Assembly: GCA_963799365.1 (NCBI GenBank) | Contig: CAWCWV010000017.1 | Coordinates: 124,001-188,000 of the forward strand | Direction: 5' to 3' | DNA: 64,000 bases | Source of the DNA: Marinirhabdus sp963799365 | GTDB lineage: Bacteria; Bacteroidota; Bacteroidia; Flavobacteriales; Flavobacteriaceae | Shown here: positions 28,164-36,422 of the stretch, piece by piece | Position numbering within the stretch: position 1 is the stretch's first letter | How the letters are laid out: each line of letters begins with the position of its first letter | Program-made: the position numbers and the translations under genes | Notes under the pieces: model-generated | What the model saw: only the letters and a program-made list of their open reading frames with translations | Databases searched by the model: none | Told to the model about the DNA's origin: nothing

Positions 28164-28512
28164 AACCTTTGGTTTTTGTCCTGTAGGCTTCTTGTAGACA
28201 TTCAATTAAAATCTTGGCATCTATATCTTCAGCTTTGTAGTAGCGTAACGATTTTACAAATTTTCGCTTCTCAGAAATTAATATTTCCAGATGCACACCA
28301 AATTTTGTTCTTGCCCAGAAGCAGACATCTACATACCCCTTTGTGACATTCAAATAACAAATGGGACATCCTTCGCTATAATAAATGGGTAGTTTCCATT
28401 TGTATTTTAAATCGAAATCTGGCAACGTATGCTCAATGTAGACTTGGACTTCAAGTAGTATGGATCTGAATGGTTCTGGTTTGTCTAGGATATATGCTTC
28501 GGCCGGATTCAT
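28150..28512 (-). CDS. DUF1801-family protein
   Basis: A 120-residue cytoplasmic protein. The layout PAEAYILDKPEPFRSILLEVQ, then DFDLKYKWKLPIYYSEGCPICYL and VDVCFWARTKFG fits the DUF1801 (YdhG-like) fold. These proteins are small and alpha/beta, and often stand alone. Function is not established. No operon partner on its strand. Confidence 0.7.
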   Translation of the reverse strand: MNPAEAYILDKPEPFRSILLEVQVYIEHTLPDFDLKYKWKLPIYYSEGCPICYLNVTKGYVDVCFWARTKFGVHLEILISEKRKFVKSLRYYKAEDIDAKILIECLQEAYRTKTKGFTAG

Positions 28513-28576
28513 AGCACTAAAATACTGAATTTCAGAAATAGATAAAAGTCACTTTATAAAATGATCTGTATTAAAG

Positions 28577-28620
28577 AAACCCGCCTATACTAACTCCCCA
28601 ATTAGTATTATGACGGGTTT
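28577..28620. other. Nested inverted repeat in divergent intergenic region
   Basis: AAACCCG (28577-28583) pairs with CGGGTTT (28614-28620), and inside it ATACTAA pairs with TTAGTAT. It lies between the divergent DUF1801 gene and the 28803 operon. There is no T-run on either side, so it is more likely a regulatory or RNA hairpin than a terminator. Confidence 0.45.
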
Positions 28621-28690
28621 AAAATTGCTATGACTAAAACAATCTTTAAATCATTTTCAAAATTCTAACAAAACCGGAAAAAATACAAGG

Positions 28691-28727
28691 GGGTTTTTCC
28701 TGTTTCTTTCAAGGGTTTTTCCTGTTT
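28691..28727. repeat. Two 15-base direct repeats spaced 22 bases
   Basis: GGGTTTTTCCTGTTT occurs at 28691-28705 and again at 28713-28727, a 22-base period (two helical turns). They lie 75-110 bases upstream of the 28803 start codon, so they could be sites for an activator that binds as a tandem dimer. Confidence 0.6.
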
Positions 28728-28776
28728 TTGTTAAAGTTTATAAAAAATGTAGCTGAAAATTGAATCAAATTCCATT

Positions 28777-28802
28777 ACTTTGTTTTTCAAAGTACTTTAA
28801 AG
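28777..28802 (+). promoter_or_regulatory. Operator 1 of the winged-helix regulator (predicted)
   Basis: ACTTTG-N5-CAAAGTACTTTAAAG lies directly before the ATG at 28803. It combines an inverted repeat (ACTTTG / CAAAGT) with a second one centred on GTAC. The same element, with the same 5-base spacer, is found before creD at 29800-29825. The ACTTTG part may also serve as the -7 promoter box, so a bound regulator would block transcription. Confidence 0.65.
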
Positions 28803-29408
28803 ATGAGCGAACAAGATTATTTAAAAGACATTAGCGAGATAAAAAATTTAATGAATAAATCGTCTCGCTTTATATCATTAAGCGGCCTTTCGGGAATATT
28901 CGCTGGGATTTATGCCATTTTAGGAGCGGCAATAGCCTACTTCTTTTTACTACCTAAAGGTGAGTTTGTAGTATTACATAGCTGGAATTTTAAAATTCTT
29001 GTTGGCCTGTTACTATTAGTCGCTGTGCTTAGTGTAGTTACTGCCTATTTACTCACAACTAAAAAAGCCAAGCAACATAATGCTAAAGTCTGGGACGCCA
29101 CGACAAGGCGTTTGTTGCTCAATTTTTTAATTCCCCTCGTTACCGGTGGAATATATATTCTAATAAAATTAAACAGTCAACATTACGGTCTTACAGCGTC
29201 TTTAATGTTAATTTTTTATGGCCTGGCACTGGTGAATGCCTCAAAATACACTATTGGTAATGTAAAGTATTTAGGGTATGTTGAAATCGCCGCAGGATTA
29301 TTATGTGCTATGCTACCTGGTTATGGCTTCTGGTTTTGGATCTTCGGTTTTGGAGTAATGCACATTTTCTACGGAAGTATAATGATGGTAAATGAAAAGA
29401 AAGCCTAA
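28803..29408 (+). CDS. Six-helix membrane protein co-transcribed with a winged-helix regulator
   Basis: A 201-residue protein. It has a short soluble N-terminus (MSEQDYLKDISEIKNLMNKS), followed by about six hydrophobic helices and a short basic tail (MVNEKKA). I do not recognise a functional family. Its stop is followed directly by the GTG start of the regulator gene. The two genes therefore make one transcript, controlled by the operator at 28777-28802. The link to creD through the shared operator hints at an envelope-stress role. Confidence 0.7.
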   Translation: MSEQDYLKDISEIKNLMNKSSRFISLSGLSGIFAGIYAILGAAIAYFFLLPKGEFVVLHSWNFKILVGLLLLVAVLSVVTAYLLTTKKAKQHNAKVWDATTRRLLLNFLIPLVTGGIYILIKLNSQHYGLTASLMLIFYGLALVNASKYTIGNVKYLGYVEIAAGLLCAMLPGYGFWFWIFGFGVMHIFYGSIMMVNEKKA

Positions 29409-29702
29409 GTGGGAATTATAGAAAACATAAATAAAGTTTTTGACCATCGCATCCGTTTGGGCATTATGTCTATCCTCATGGTGAATGAAGATGCAGATTT
29501 TAATCGCTTGAAAGAATTGCTGGAAATAACAGACGGAAATCTGGCAAGCCATATAAAAGCGTTAGAAAAAGAGGCATACATTTTTGTTGAAAAACAATTT
29601 ATAGCCCGTAAACCAAACACAAGTTACAGCGCAACAAAATTGGGGAAAATCGAATTTAAAAAGCATATTGAAGCACTCGAAAAATTAATACAAAAAAAAT
29701 AG
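29409..29702 (+). CDS. Winged-helix transcriptional regulator (HTH_34/MarR-like)
   Basis: This 97-residue DNA-binding protein starts with GTG, directly after the stop of the membrane-protein gene. The fold is seen in FDHRIRLGIMSILMVNEDADFNRLKELLEI, then the recognition helix TDGNLASHIKALEKEAYI and the wing VEKQFIARKPNTSYSATKLG. Family members are small repressors of neighbouring membrane-protein genes. Two identical-style palindromic elements flank it (28777 and 29800). It therefore probably represses its own operon and creD, an inference from the sites. Confidence 0.8.
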   Translation: MGIIENINKVFDHRIRLGIMSILMVNEDADFNRLKELLEITDGNLASHIKALEKEAYIFVEKQFIARKPNTSYSATKLGKIEFKKHIEALEKLIQKK

Positions 29703-29799
29703 CCTTCGATACTTTTACACTTGCAGTGTAAAAACTCAGGCACCTTAGATTGTGAAAATTAACAACACGCTCCTATTGAGCATTTTTTTAAACTTTTTT

Positions 29800-29825
29800 A
29801 CTTTGAAATACAAAGTACTTTAAAA
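29800..29825 (+). promoter_or_regulatory. Operator 2, upstream of creD (predicted)
   Basis: ACTTTG-AAATA-CAAAGTACTTTAAAA. It matches the element at 28777-28802 at nearly all positions outside the 5-base spacer and lies 8 bases before the creD start. Confidence 0.65.
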
Positions 29826-29833
29826 TCAAAACT

Positions 29834-31189
29834 ATGGAAACTAAAAGAAACAAATTCGGAAATTGGTTACGCAACTCTATTACAGCACGGATGCTGGTGG
29901 TGGGCTTTTTATTATTGGTACTCTTAATCCCTTTAGAGTACGTGCAATCTCTTATAAATGAACGTGCCATACGCCAGGCTGAAGTAGTTCAGGAAATAAA
30001 CCAAAAATGGGGAAATGAAGTGCTACTCTCTGGTCCTATTCTAAAAGTACCTTATAATACCTACAAAGAGGAACGCATCTTTATTCAGGAAACAAAAACC
30101 TATCAAACCATCACAGAAACTGTTGTAAAAACGGCCTACCTCCTACCCGATGAATTACTTATAGACGCCGAAGCCAATAGTAAAAAGGAACCTTTAAAGC
30201 GCGGTATGTATGAGTCTGTTGTGTACACAGCAGCAATGAATATCACTGGTAACTTCCCTCCAATAGACCTTTCCAGCAGTAATATAAAACAGTCCGATAT
30301 TTTGTGGGATAAAATTTCAGTCCTTATAAAAACATCTAATTTGAAAGGTATTAAAAACACCATGACAGTGACGCTGGGAACTGATAGCATGGAAATGGCT
30401 CCTAAATTTTCTCAGGAATACCTCAACACCCTGGAGAGTGTCTCAATTAACGAAGAAATCGCAAAAAGCGAACTCCCTATTCCTTTTAAGTTTGACATGA
30501 AGGTAAACGGTAGCGAACGATTGCAGTTTATCCCGATTGGGAAAGAAACCAAAGTAGCTATGAAAAGTAATTGGCCGTCGCCAAGCTTCAATGGCGAATA
30601 TTTACCAATGGATGGTTCTAGAGAAATATCAGACAATGGGTTTAAGGCACAGTGGGAAGTATACCAAATAAACCGCCAGTTTGAGCAGGTCTTTTTTGGA
30701 AGTTTACCAGATTTGAGCCCTTTTGCTTTTGGCGTAAATCTCATTATCCCAGTGGACGAATATACAAAAAGCCAGCGAACGGCCAAATATGGCTTTATGG
30801 TAATTGGACTCACGTTACTGGTGTTTCTGCTCATTCAGTTAGTGAGTAAACTATATATCCATCCGTTTCAATATGTAATGATTGGCTTGGCATTAGTGAT
30901 GTTTTATACGTTGCTTATTTCAATTAGCGAGCACAGTAGTTTCTTAAAAGCATACCTCATTGCTGCAACTTCGGTTTTAGCACTTATAACAATTTACTCA
31001 AGGGCAATACTCAAAGGATTTAAATTTCCATTGTTAATCTGCACATCGTTAGCATCGCTGTATGGATTTATTTATGTGATCATTCAGCTAGAAAATTATG
31101 CGTTGCTTGTGGGAAGTATTGGTTTGTTTGTAATCCTAGCCATCATCATGTTCGCTTCGCGGAAAATTGACTGGGGGAACGAATCCTAA
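29834..31189 (+). CDS. creD: Inner-membrane protein CreD
   Basis: This 451-residue protein has one N-terminal helix (MLVVGFLLLVLLIPLEYVQSL), a large periplasmic domain starting ERAIRQAEVVQEI and LSGPILKVPY, and five to six C-terminal helices. This is the usual CreD layout. CreD is an envelope-integrity protein that in Proteobacteria belongs to the CreBC regulon. Here no CreBC genes are present, and control by the small winged-helix protein through the shared operator is more likely. Length is normal. Confidence 0.88.
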   Translation: METKRNKFGNWLRNSITARMLVVGFLLLVLLIPLEYVQSLINERAIRQAEVVQEINQKWGNEVLLSGPILKVPYNTYKEERIFIQETKTYQTITETVVKTAYLLPDELLIDAEANSKKEPLKRGMYESVVYTAAMNITGNFPPIDLSSSNIKQSDILWDKISVLIKTSNLKGIKNTMTVTLGTDSMEMAPKFSQEYLNTLESVSINEEIAKSELPIPFKFDMKVNGSERLQFIPIGKETKVAMKSNWPSPSFNGEYLPMDGSREISDNGFKAQWEVYQINRQFEQVFFGSLPDLSPFAFGVNLIIPVDEYTKSQRTAKYGFMVIGLTLLVFLLIQLVSKLYIHPFQYVMIGLALVMFYTLLISISEHSSFLKAYLIAATSVLALITIYSRAILKGFKFPLLICTSLASLYGFIYVIIQLENYALLVGSIGLFVILAIIMFASRKIDWGNES

Positions 31190-31259
31190 ATAGAGAAATG
31201 AATAGAGAGCAGAGAATATTTACTAGTTCTGTTCTCTATTCTCTGTCTAAACTAAAATT

Positions 31260-31616
31260 ATGAGACGAAGCCTAATTATATTCATCTTACTTCTAGTAAC
31301 CGAAGTAGCCATTGCCCTATTTCATTTCCACAAATTTATACGTGGTTTTATGGGAGATGTGTTGGTAATACCATTGCTATTTTATTTTTTACGAATTTTC
31401 ATTAAGTGGCGAACGCATTATTTGGCAATCACTGTTTTGGGAATAGCAGTTTTAATTGAATTTTTACAACTAACCGATGTGCTTAAACACCTTCATAGCA
31501 CATCAAAATTTTTACAAATTATACTAGGCACTACCTTCGATTATAAAGATCTACTGGCGTATTCCACAGGTTTTTTAATGGTACTTGGCTTTGAAAAACT
31601 TACAACTCATGAATAA
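31260..31616 (+). CDS. DUF2809 membrane protein
   Basis: A 118-residue protein with about four helices. It contains KFIRGFMGDVLVIPLLFYFLRIFI and the C-terminal FDYKDLLAYSTGFL, which are the conserved parts of DUF2809. Function unknown. It lies 70 bases after creD and overlaps the DUF1361 gene by 8 bases from the preferred start. Confidence 0.75.
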   Translation: MRRSLIIFILLLVTEVAIALFHFHKFIRGFMGDVLVIPLLFYFLRIFIKWRTHYLAITVLGIAVLIEFLQLTDVLKHLHSTSKFLQIILGTTFDYKDLLAYSTGFLMVLGFEKLTTHE

Positions 31617-32265
31617 TATAAAACATCTTATTTTCAGAAATTTTAAAATCGTTTGTATTCTTACAAGTTGCTGTCTCGTGAGTTTATTTTTATTGATGGT
31701 TCGTTTAAAAATCACAGAGTCATTCTTTCTACTTTTTCTCGTATGGAACTTATTCTTAGCCATCATCCCCTTTTGCATTTCGTTTTATCTTAGGCAACAA
31801 AAAAAACTTAAAAAGTGGCAACTCATTTGTTGGTGTTGTATTTGGCTTTTGTTTTTACCAAATGCACCTTACCTTATAACCGATTTAATACACCTTCAGC
31901 TAAGTGACGGATTGATAGTTTTGTTGGATCTGGTAGTGATTTCAAGTTTTGCCATTACGGGATTGCTATTTTACTTAGTATCGGTCTTGAATATGGAGTT
32001 GTTATTTCAGCAAAATTTCAGCAAAAAGCTACCTAATGTATTTTTTACAACGCTCCCTTTTTTATGTGGCTTCGGAATTTATCTTGGAAGATTCCTTCGG
32101 TTTAATTCCTGGGATATTCTAAAAGATCCAGCAAGTTTATTTGTCACGGTAGCAAAAATTATCATCTTTCCAATTTCTCATTGGCTTGCATGGGGTGTCA
32201 CATTAGTTTTTGGAGGGTTACTCTGGTTAAGTCAGCGATTATTAAAATCTAGGTTAGCCTCATAA
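31609..32265 (+). CDS. DUF1361 membrane protein
   Basis: About 218 residues from the ATG at 31609; an in-frame start at 31585 would add eight residues inside the previous gene. It has about seven helices and the family hallmark WLLFLPNAPYLITDLIHL, followed by FGIYLGRFLRFNSWD. Such proteins are widespread in Bacteroidota and Firmicutes and have no assigned activity. Coupled to the DUF2809 gene. Confidence 0.78.
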   Translation: MNNIKHLIFRNFKIVCILTSCCLVSLFLLMVRLKITESFFLLFLVWNLFLAIIPFCISFYLRQQKKLKKWQLICWCCIWLLFLPNAPYLITDLIHLQLSDGLIVLLDLVVISSFAITGLLFYLVSVLNMELLFQQNFSKKLPNVFFTTLPFLCGFGIYLGRFLRFNSWDILKDPASLFVTVAKIIIFPISHWLAWGVTLVFGGLLWLSQRLLKSRLAS

Positions 32266-32340
32266 ATTAACGATTTAAAACGGTGTTAAACTTTTGAACC
32301 CATCGCTGAGTTATATAGTTTTGCCAGCAAACTTTCATCT

Positions 32341-34302
32341 ATGCGTTTATCTAGTTTCTTTTTACTCTGTTTTTTACCGCTTATTTCTTTGGCTCAAGAG
32401 AGACCTGTATCTACTTTTGGTCAACCAAACACCCTGGAATTAACAATGACTACTTACCCAAAAGATGCAAATGCTTCTGGATTGGTATTGTTTGAATCTG
32501 GTAGAAATAGTGTAAAAGTAATTAACAACAAAATACGTCTCGTAAAAGAGGTGTATGTAAAAATGAAAGTGCTAGACGCAAAAAACTTTGAGCACGCTAC
32601 TGTAAATATACCCTATTATACAGGTGGAACTTTTGACGAAAAAGTGGTAGATATTGAGGCTATTACAAACAACAACGGATTAAAATCGTATCTGAAACAA
32701 GCAAGTATCTTTACAGAAGACCCTGTGAGTAATTGGGCTATAAAGAAGTTTACTTTCCCCAGCGTACAAGACGGCAGTGTTTTGGAATACCGCTATTCTA
32801 TTGAATCGCCTTACTTTATTTATTTGGGCGGCTGGCAATTCCAAAGCACCATCCCAAAACTGTATACCGAATTTGAAACCGAAATACCAGGTAATTATAG
32901 CTATAGAAGAAGTTTAATTGGTACCGAAAAATTATACTTAAATGAAGTCTCTTTAAAAGAAGACTGCTTTTGGCTACCAGGCTTTGAAGTAAATGCAGAT
33001 TGCGAAGTAGCACTTTATGCCATGAAAGATGTTCCTGCGTTTAAGAAAGAATCTTATATGCTTTCGGAAAAAAACTATATGGCTGCTGTAAATTATGAGC
33101 TTAAGGAGTTTTATGACTTTAATGGCAACAAAACCGAATATACCAGAAAATGGAATGATGTTGATAAAGAATTTAGGTTCGACAAGGATTTGGGGCGACA
33201 GTTGGGTTACAAAAACTTTTTTGAGAAAAATCTTCCCGCCTCAATTATAGCGATGACCAATCCATTAAAAAAAGCGAAAGCTATTTATTATTTTATTCAG
33301 AAGCATTTTAACTACAACGGCAAACAACGCATCCTTACGGATATACGCGTTAAGGAAGCTTTTGAAGAAAAAACAGGCAATAGTAGTGAGATTAACATTT
33401 CACTCATTAATGCTTTGGAGGCGGCTGGGCTAGATGCTAACATTGTGCTTATTGCCACACGAGATAAGGCCTTGCCTACGAAGTTGTACCCAGTACTCAC
33501 AGAATTTAATTACGCCATTGCGCTTTTAAAAATTGGAGAAACCTCTTACTTATTGGATGCAACGAGTAAATTCACACCCTTTGCGGTACTTCCAGAAACT
33601 GCATTAAACCATCAAGGGCGTGTCTTGGATATTAAAAATGGAAGTTATTGGATAGATATTATTCCAACCAAAAAAAATGTGGAATATATAAATGCACAAC
33701 TTAGTTTTACAAAAGATCAAAAAATAACGGGAAAAGTAAGTGAAACCTATGTGGGTTATGCTGCAGTAGATGTTCGAAATGAGATTGGAAAACAAGGCGT
33801 TGAAGATTTCAGAAGAGAAAAGCAAAAATTAATCCTTGATGCTACGCTTTCTGAATTTATTGTAGAAAACCAAAATAATGTAGCCGATAATTTAAAAGAA
33901 ACCTACATAGTTACGATTACTCCAGAGCTTACTGGAAACAAAGTATACCTTTCTCCATTCTTTTTACAGACCTTTTATGATGAAAATCCATTTAAATTAG
34001 ACGAAAGAAGCTACCCTGTAGATTTTGGATTCCCAATAGCTCAAACCTTTTTAATGAGCCTGGATTTAAACAACCAATACACCATTGCGGAAGTGCCACA
34101 AAACACCATCGTAAAACTACCTGAAAATGCAGGAGAATGCTCTGTGGTCTATGGAACCACAGCAGGAAAGCTCTCTATTCGTTTTAGTTTGAAATTAAAC
34201 CAGTATTATTTTACTCCAGAAAAGTATAAAAGCCTGAAAGAGTTTTTTAATACAGTGGTGGCTATGCAAAATAAGGAAGTGGTTGTGTTGGAGAAGATTT
34301 AA
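32341..34302 (+). CDS. Secreted DUF3857 / transglutaminase-like protein
   Basis: A 653-residue protein with a signal peptide (SSFFLLCFLPLISLAQ), a DUF3857 domain (about residues 55-220, with VQDGSVLEYRYSIESPYF) and a transglutaminase-like domain (about 280-420). The usual catalytic Cys and His appear to be lost. The block normally holding Cys reads KTGNSSEIN, and the His position reads FNYAIAL, while YLLDAT keeps the Asp. It is therefore probably a non-catalytic binding protein in the periplasm. Such genes are common in flavobacteria. No partner gene is obvious; its stop overlaps the convergent oxidoreductase by 4 bases. Confidence 0.82.
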   Translation: MRLSSFFLLCFLPLISLAQERPVSTFGQPNTLELTMTTYPKDANASGLVLFESGRNSVKVINNKIRLVKEVYVKMKVLDAKNFEHATVNIPYYTGGTFDEKVVDIEAITNNNGLKSYLKQASIFTEDPVSNWAIKKFTFPSVQDGSVLEYRYSIESPYFIYLGGWQFQSTIPKLYTEFETEIPGNYSYRRSLIGTEKLYLNEVSLKEDCFWLPGFEVNADCEVALYAMKDVPAFKKESYMLSEKNYMAAVNYELKEFYDFNGNKTEYTRKWNDVDKEFRFDKDLGRQLGYKNFFEKNLPASIIAMTNPLKKAKAIYYFIQKHFNYNGKQRILTDIRVKEAFEEKTGNSSEINISLINALEAAGLDANIVLIATRDKALPTKLYPVLTEFNYAIALLKIGETSYLLDATSKFTPFAVLPETALNHQGRVLDIKNGSYWIDIIPTKKNVEYINAQLSFTKDQKITGKVSETYVGYAAVDVRNEIGKQGVEDFRREKQKLILDATLSEFIVENQNNVADNLKETYIVTITPELTGNKVYLSPFFLQTFYDENPFKLDERSYPVDFGFPIAQTFLMSLDLNNQYTIAEVPQNTIVKLPENAGECSVVYGTTAGKLSIRFSLKLNQYYFTPEKYKSLKEFFNTVVAMQNKEVVVLEKI

Positions 34303-35510
34303 GTTCCAGCTACGTAGTCTACCAAATAGCTATACCGCTCCGTTAATTTTCCATTTGTCGTAGTCATTCGAGCACGTTTTAAGATACCTCGTTCATCGCC
34401 GTTAAAGAATGCAGGAATCACATTTTCTATAAACATGTCACCAAAGCCTTCACTGGCGTCTTTTGGTAATTCGCAGGGTAAATTATCTACCGCCATTACG
34501 GCAATGCTTTTTGGAGTGCCAAAAGGTACTTCTTTCTCGGTCTTTGGGTCGTAGCCATAAAATGGGTCTGCAATGGTACTGGAACGTATGGTACTCGCTA
34601 CAGGACCGTCTATATCGCAGGATATATCTGCAATCAAATTAATCCTAAAATCCTCCCGCTTCGCATCTTCTTTTGTAAATAAATAAGGGGCTTTGTTGCC
34701 ATAAAAATGCCCTGCTATAAAGTAATCTGTCTGGGCTGCATAGGGCATAAAATTGCTTTCATAGCCCGATGGGTCTTTGTAAAAAGCGAACTTATCCCCT
34801 ACTTTTCCGTCCTTGCGTTTGCTGTATTCCATAACGTCTGCCATAACGTATACAGGCTCTGTAAAGTCTGTGGTTAAATACAAGGCGTCACTAACCTCCT
34901 TTATTTTTAAATAGTCCAGAATTTCTTTGGCTCCTTTGGCTACTTTTCCTGTTCCAGTAAGTAAGATCTTTATAGCTGGAAGGGTAATTTTATCGAGTTC
35001 GGCTTTTACGGCGTCTAAGTCGGCCAGGGTTTCCACTTTTGGCAAGTCGAACAATCCATCTCTTATGCCCAAGGCTCTAAATCCGTTGTAGGCGCCTACC
35101 AAACCAGCATATCTTCCAAAACCAATTAATCTGGCACCGCTTTGCTTTACGATGGTTTCGTGGTCGTACATCTCAATATTTTTTTCTAACATCGCTACAA
35201 GTAACTTCCTGTTATAGGGTTGCTTTTTTATGGTATGGCTGAAATAGAAATATTTTTTATTAGGAATTAATGCATCCACAGGCACTTCTTTCACGCCTAG
35301 CATCACATCGGCTTCTGAAACATTATCCAAGACATGAAAACCAGCGTCTTTATATGCTTGATCTGAAAAAATCCTGATATCGCTGGATTCTACGACAAAC
35401 CGAGCCTCTGGAAATTTTTCTGAAGCTTCTTTTAGGGCTGAAGGTGAAAAAACGACACGACGATCTGGCGGGTTTTTACGTTCTTTGATAATGGCGAAGG
35501 TAATAGGCAT
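34299..35510 (-). CDS. Saccharopine/alanine-dehydrogenase-like NAD(P)-dependent oxidoreductase
   Basis: A 403-residue enzyme. The N-terminal domain has IIKERKNPPDRRVVFSP and LGVKEVPVDALIPNKKYF, and the Rossmann part has ILLTGTGKVAKGAKEIL. This fits the AlaDH/PNT family branch that includes NAD-dependent, lysine-forming saccharopine dehydrogenase. Flavobacterial homologues carry that annotation, but whether it acts on saccharopine is not proven. The C-terminal block DISCDIDGPVASTIRSSTIADPFYGYD is a strong family marker. Cytoplasmic, single gene. Confidence 0.75.
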   Translation of the reverse strand: MPITFAIIKERKNPPDRRVVFSPSALKEASEKFPEARFVVESSDIRIFSDQAYKDAGFHVLDNVSEADVMLGVKEVPVDALIPNKKYFYFSHTIKKQPYNRKLLVAMLEKNIEMYDHETIVKQSGARLIGFGRYAGLVGAYNGFRALGIRDGLFDLPKVETLADLDAVKAELDKITLPAIKILLTGTGKVAKGAKEILDYLKIKEVSDALYLTTDFTEPVYVMADVMEYSKRKDGKVGDKFAFYKDPSGYESNFMPYAAQTDYFIAGHFYGNKAPYLFTKEDAKREDFRINLIADISCDIDGPVASTIRSSTIADPFYGYDPKTEKEVPFGTPKSIAVMAVDNLPCELPKDASEGFGDMFIENVIPAFFNGDERGILKRARMTTTNGKLTERYSYLVDYVAGT

Positions 35511-35564
35511 TTGGAATACTTTTTGAATAGTTATATATGTGCTGCGAAGATACTATTATTCTTG

Positions 35565-35572
35565 TATCTTTG
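35565..35572 (+). promoter_or_regulatory. -7 box in front of a structured RNA
   Basis: TATCTTTG matches TAnnTTTG. It ends seven bases before GCGTGA at 35579, the expected distance to a transcription start. Confidence 0.6.
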
Positions 35573-35578
35573 CCATCC

Positions 35579-35642
35579 GCGTGAGGGATTGAATACGCTA
35601 CCATGTAGCGATGAAAGCCCGACCCGATTTAGGGTCACGCCC
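35579..35642 (+). ncRNA. Structured intergenic RNA of flavobacterial type
   Basis: The element opens with GCGTGAGGGATTGAA and closes with AGGGTCACGCCC. GCGTGA (35579-35584) pairs with TCACGC (35635-35640). Inside are a small variable hairpin (CGCTA / TAGCG) and the conserved GATGAAAGCCCGACCC. I remember this consensus as a repeated intergenic element in flavobacteria, possibly the flavo-1 RNA family, but I am not sure of the name. A -7 box ends seven bases upstream, so it is probably transcribed on its own. Function unknown. Confidence 0.6.
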
Positions 35643-35672
35643 AAATTAAAATTGTCTTAGGGTGACAAAATA

Positions 35673-35700
35673 TCCCCCTAACCCCCTTCAAAGGGGGAGT
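35673..35700. repeat. Palindromic intergenic repeat (CCCCCTTnnnAAGGGGG type)
   Basis: TAACCCCCTTCAAAGGGGGAGTTA forms a near-perfect hairpin and is preceded by ATCCCCC. This small element is widely scattered in Bacteroidota genomes. It stands between the structured RNA and ssrA. Confidence 0.65.
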
Positions 35701-35788
35701 TACAGTTCTTTGATAAAAATAGTAGGTTTTAGTTTTAATGCGCATTTTTTTACTGATTGCTGCGTACTGAATACTGATTACTGAAAAC

Positions 35789-36184
35789 GGGGCCGACTGG
35801 TTTTGACAGCGGGTCTTGTGGTATGGTAAGCATGTAGAGCGCTGGGAAACAGCTCTTAAATCTCATTTTTCACACTTTTTAAACGGCGAGAATAACTACG
35901 CCCTAGCAGCATAATCCGAATTATAGTAGGATGTGCCTCGGCCCGTTAGACGGGCATGCAGGAAGTCACTCAAACACCTTGGTTTACGGTTTTTGATATA
36001 GTGACTTCGTAAAAGTAAACCTATCCCGCACAGGGCTTTGATGCGCGGGAGAAACTAAAGTGAAGATAAGGAGTGCGTTGGTAGTTTTTGACCGGCAATC
36101 TCACGAAAATCTAAACAAAAACTAAACATGTAGAAAGCTGTAACACAGCACGTTTGGACGAGGGTTCGAATCCCTCCGGCTCCA
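35789..36184 (+). ncRNA. ssrA: Transfer-messenger RNA (tmRNA)
   Basis: The 5' end GGGGCCGACTGGTTTTGACAG and the 3' end with T-arm GAGGGTTCGAATCCCTC and CGGCTCCA form the tRNA-like acceptor stem. The tag reading frame is at 35885-35914. GGC GAG AAT AAC TAC GCC CTA GCA GCA TAA gives GENNYALAA, close to tags of other Bacteroidota. About 396 bases, usual length. tmRNA with SmpB rescues stalled ribosomes and marks the unfinished protein for proteolysis. Its 3' end is the integration site of the island that follows. Confidence 0.96.
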
Positions 36185-36185
36185 C
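36165..36185 (+). other. attL: ssrA 3' end used as integration site
   Basis: TTCGAATCCCTCCGGCTCCAC at the tmRNA 3' end. AATCCCTCCGGCTCCAC or shorter parts recur at 51685-51699, 51844-51860, 51978-51989 and 52134-52150. An integrase gene begins 238 bases downstream. This is the classic arrangement of an island integrated into ssrA. Confidence 0.85.
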
Positions 36186-36207
36186 TTTTTGACTACCAAG
36201 TCAACCC

Positions 36208-36242
36208 AAAAACCCTGTAAGTCTATGATTTACAGGGTTTTT
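36208..36242 (+). terminator. Rho-independent terminator after ssrA
   Basis: AAAAACCCTGTAA pairs with TTACAGGGTTTTT across a 9-base loop, 24 bases after the tmRNA end. Confidence 0.85.
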
Positions 36243-36281
36243 CATTTTAACTGATATCATTTAATGGCAAATAATACCCTA

Positions 36282-36332
36282 TAAAAAGTCACCTATTCGG
36301 TGCGCACTTAATTCGCGAAAAAGTGCGCACCG
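36282..36332. repeat. Island-end repeat and inverted repeat (possible integrase arm sites)
   Basis: TAAAAAGTCACCTATTCGG followed by TGCGCAC (36282-36307) is repeated exactly at 51602-51627, near the other end of the island. CGGTGCGCAC (36298-36307) is also mirrored by GTGCGCACCG (36323-36332). A shorter copy, TAAAAAGTCACCTA, sits at 36407-36420 just before the integrase start codon. This fits arm-type binding sites of a tyrosine recombinase and also possible autoregulation. Confidence 0.6.
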
Positions 36333-36422
36333 ATTTCGCTGTAACTTACTGATTATATGTTAAATATGAAAATTTATTTTTAAGCTTTTTGTACCTTTAT
36401 TGGTGTTAAAAAGTCACCTAAA

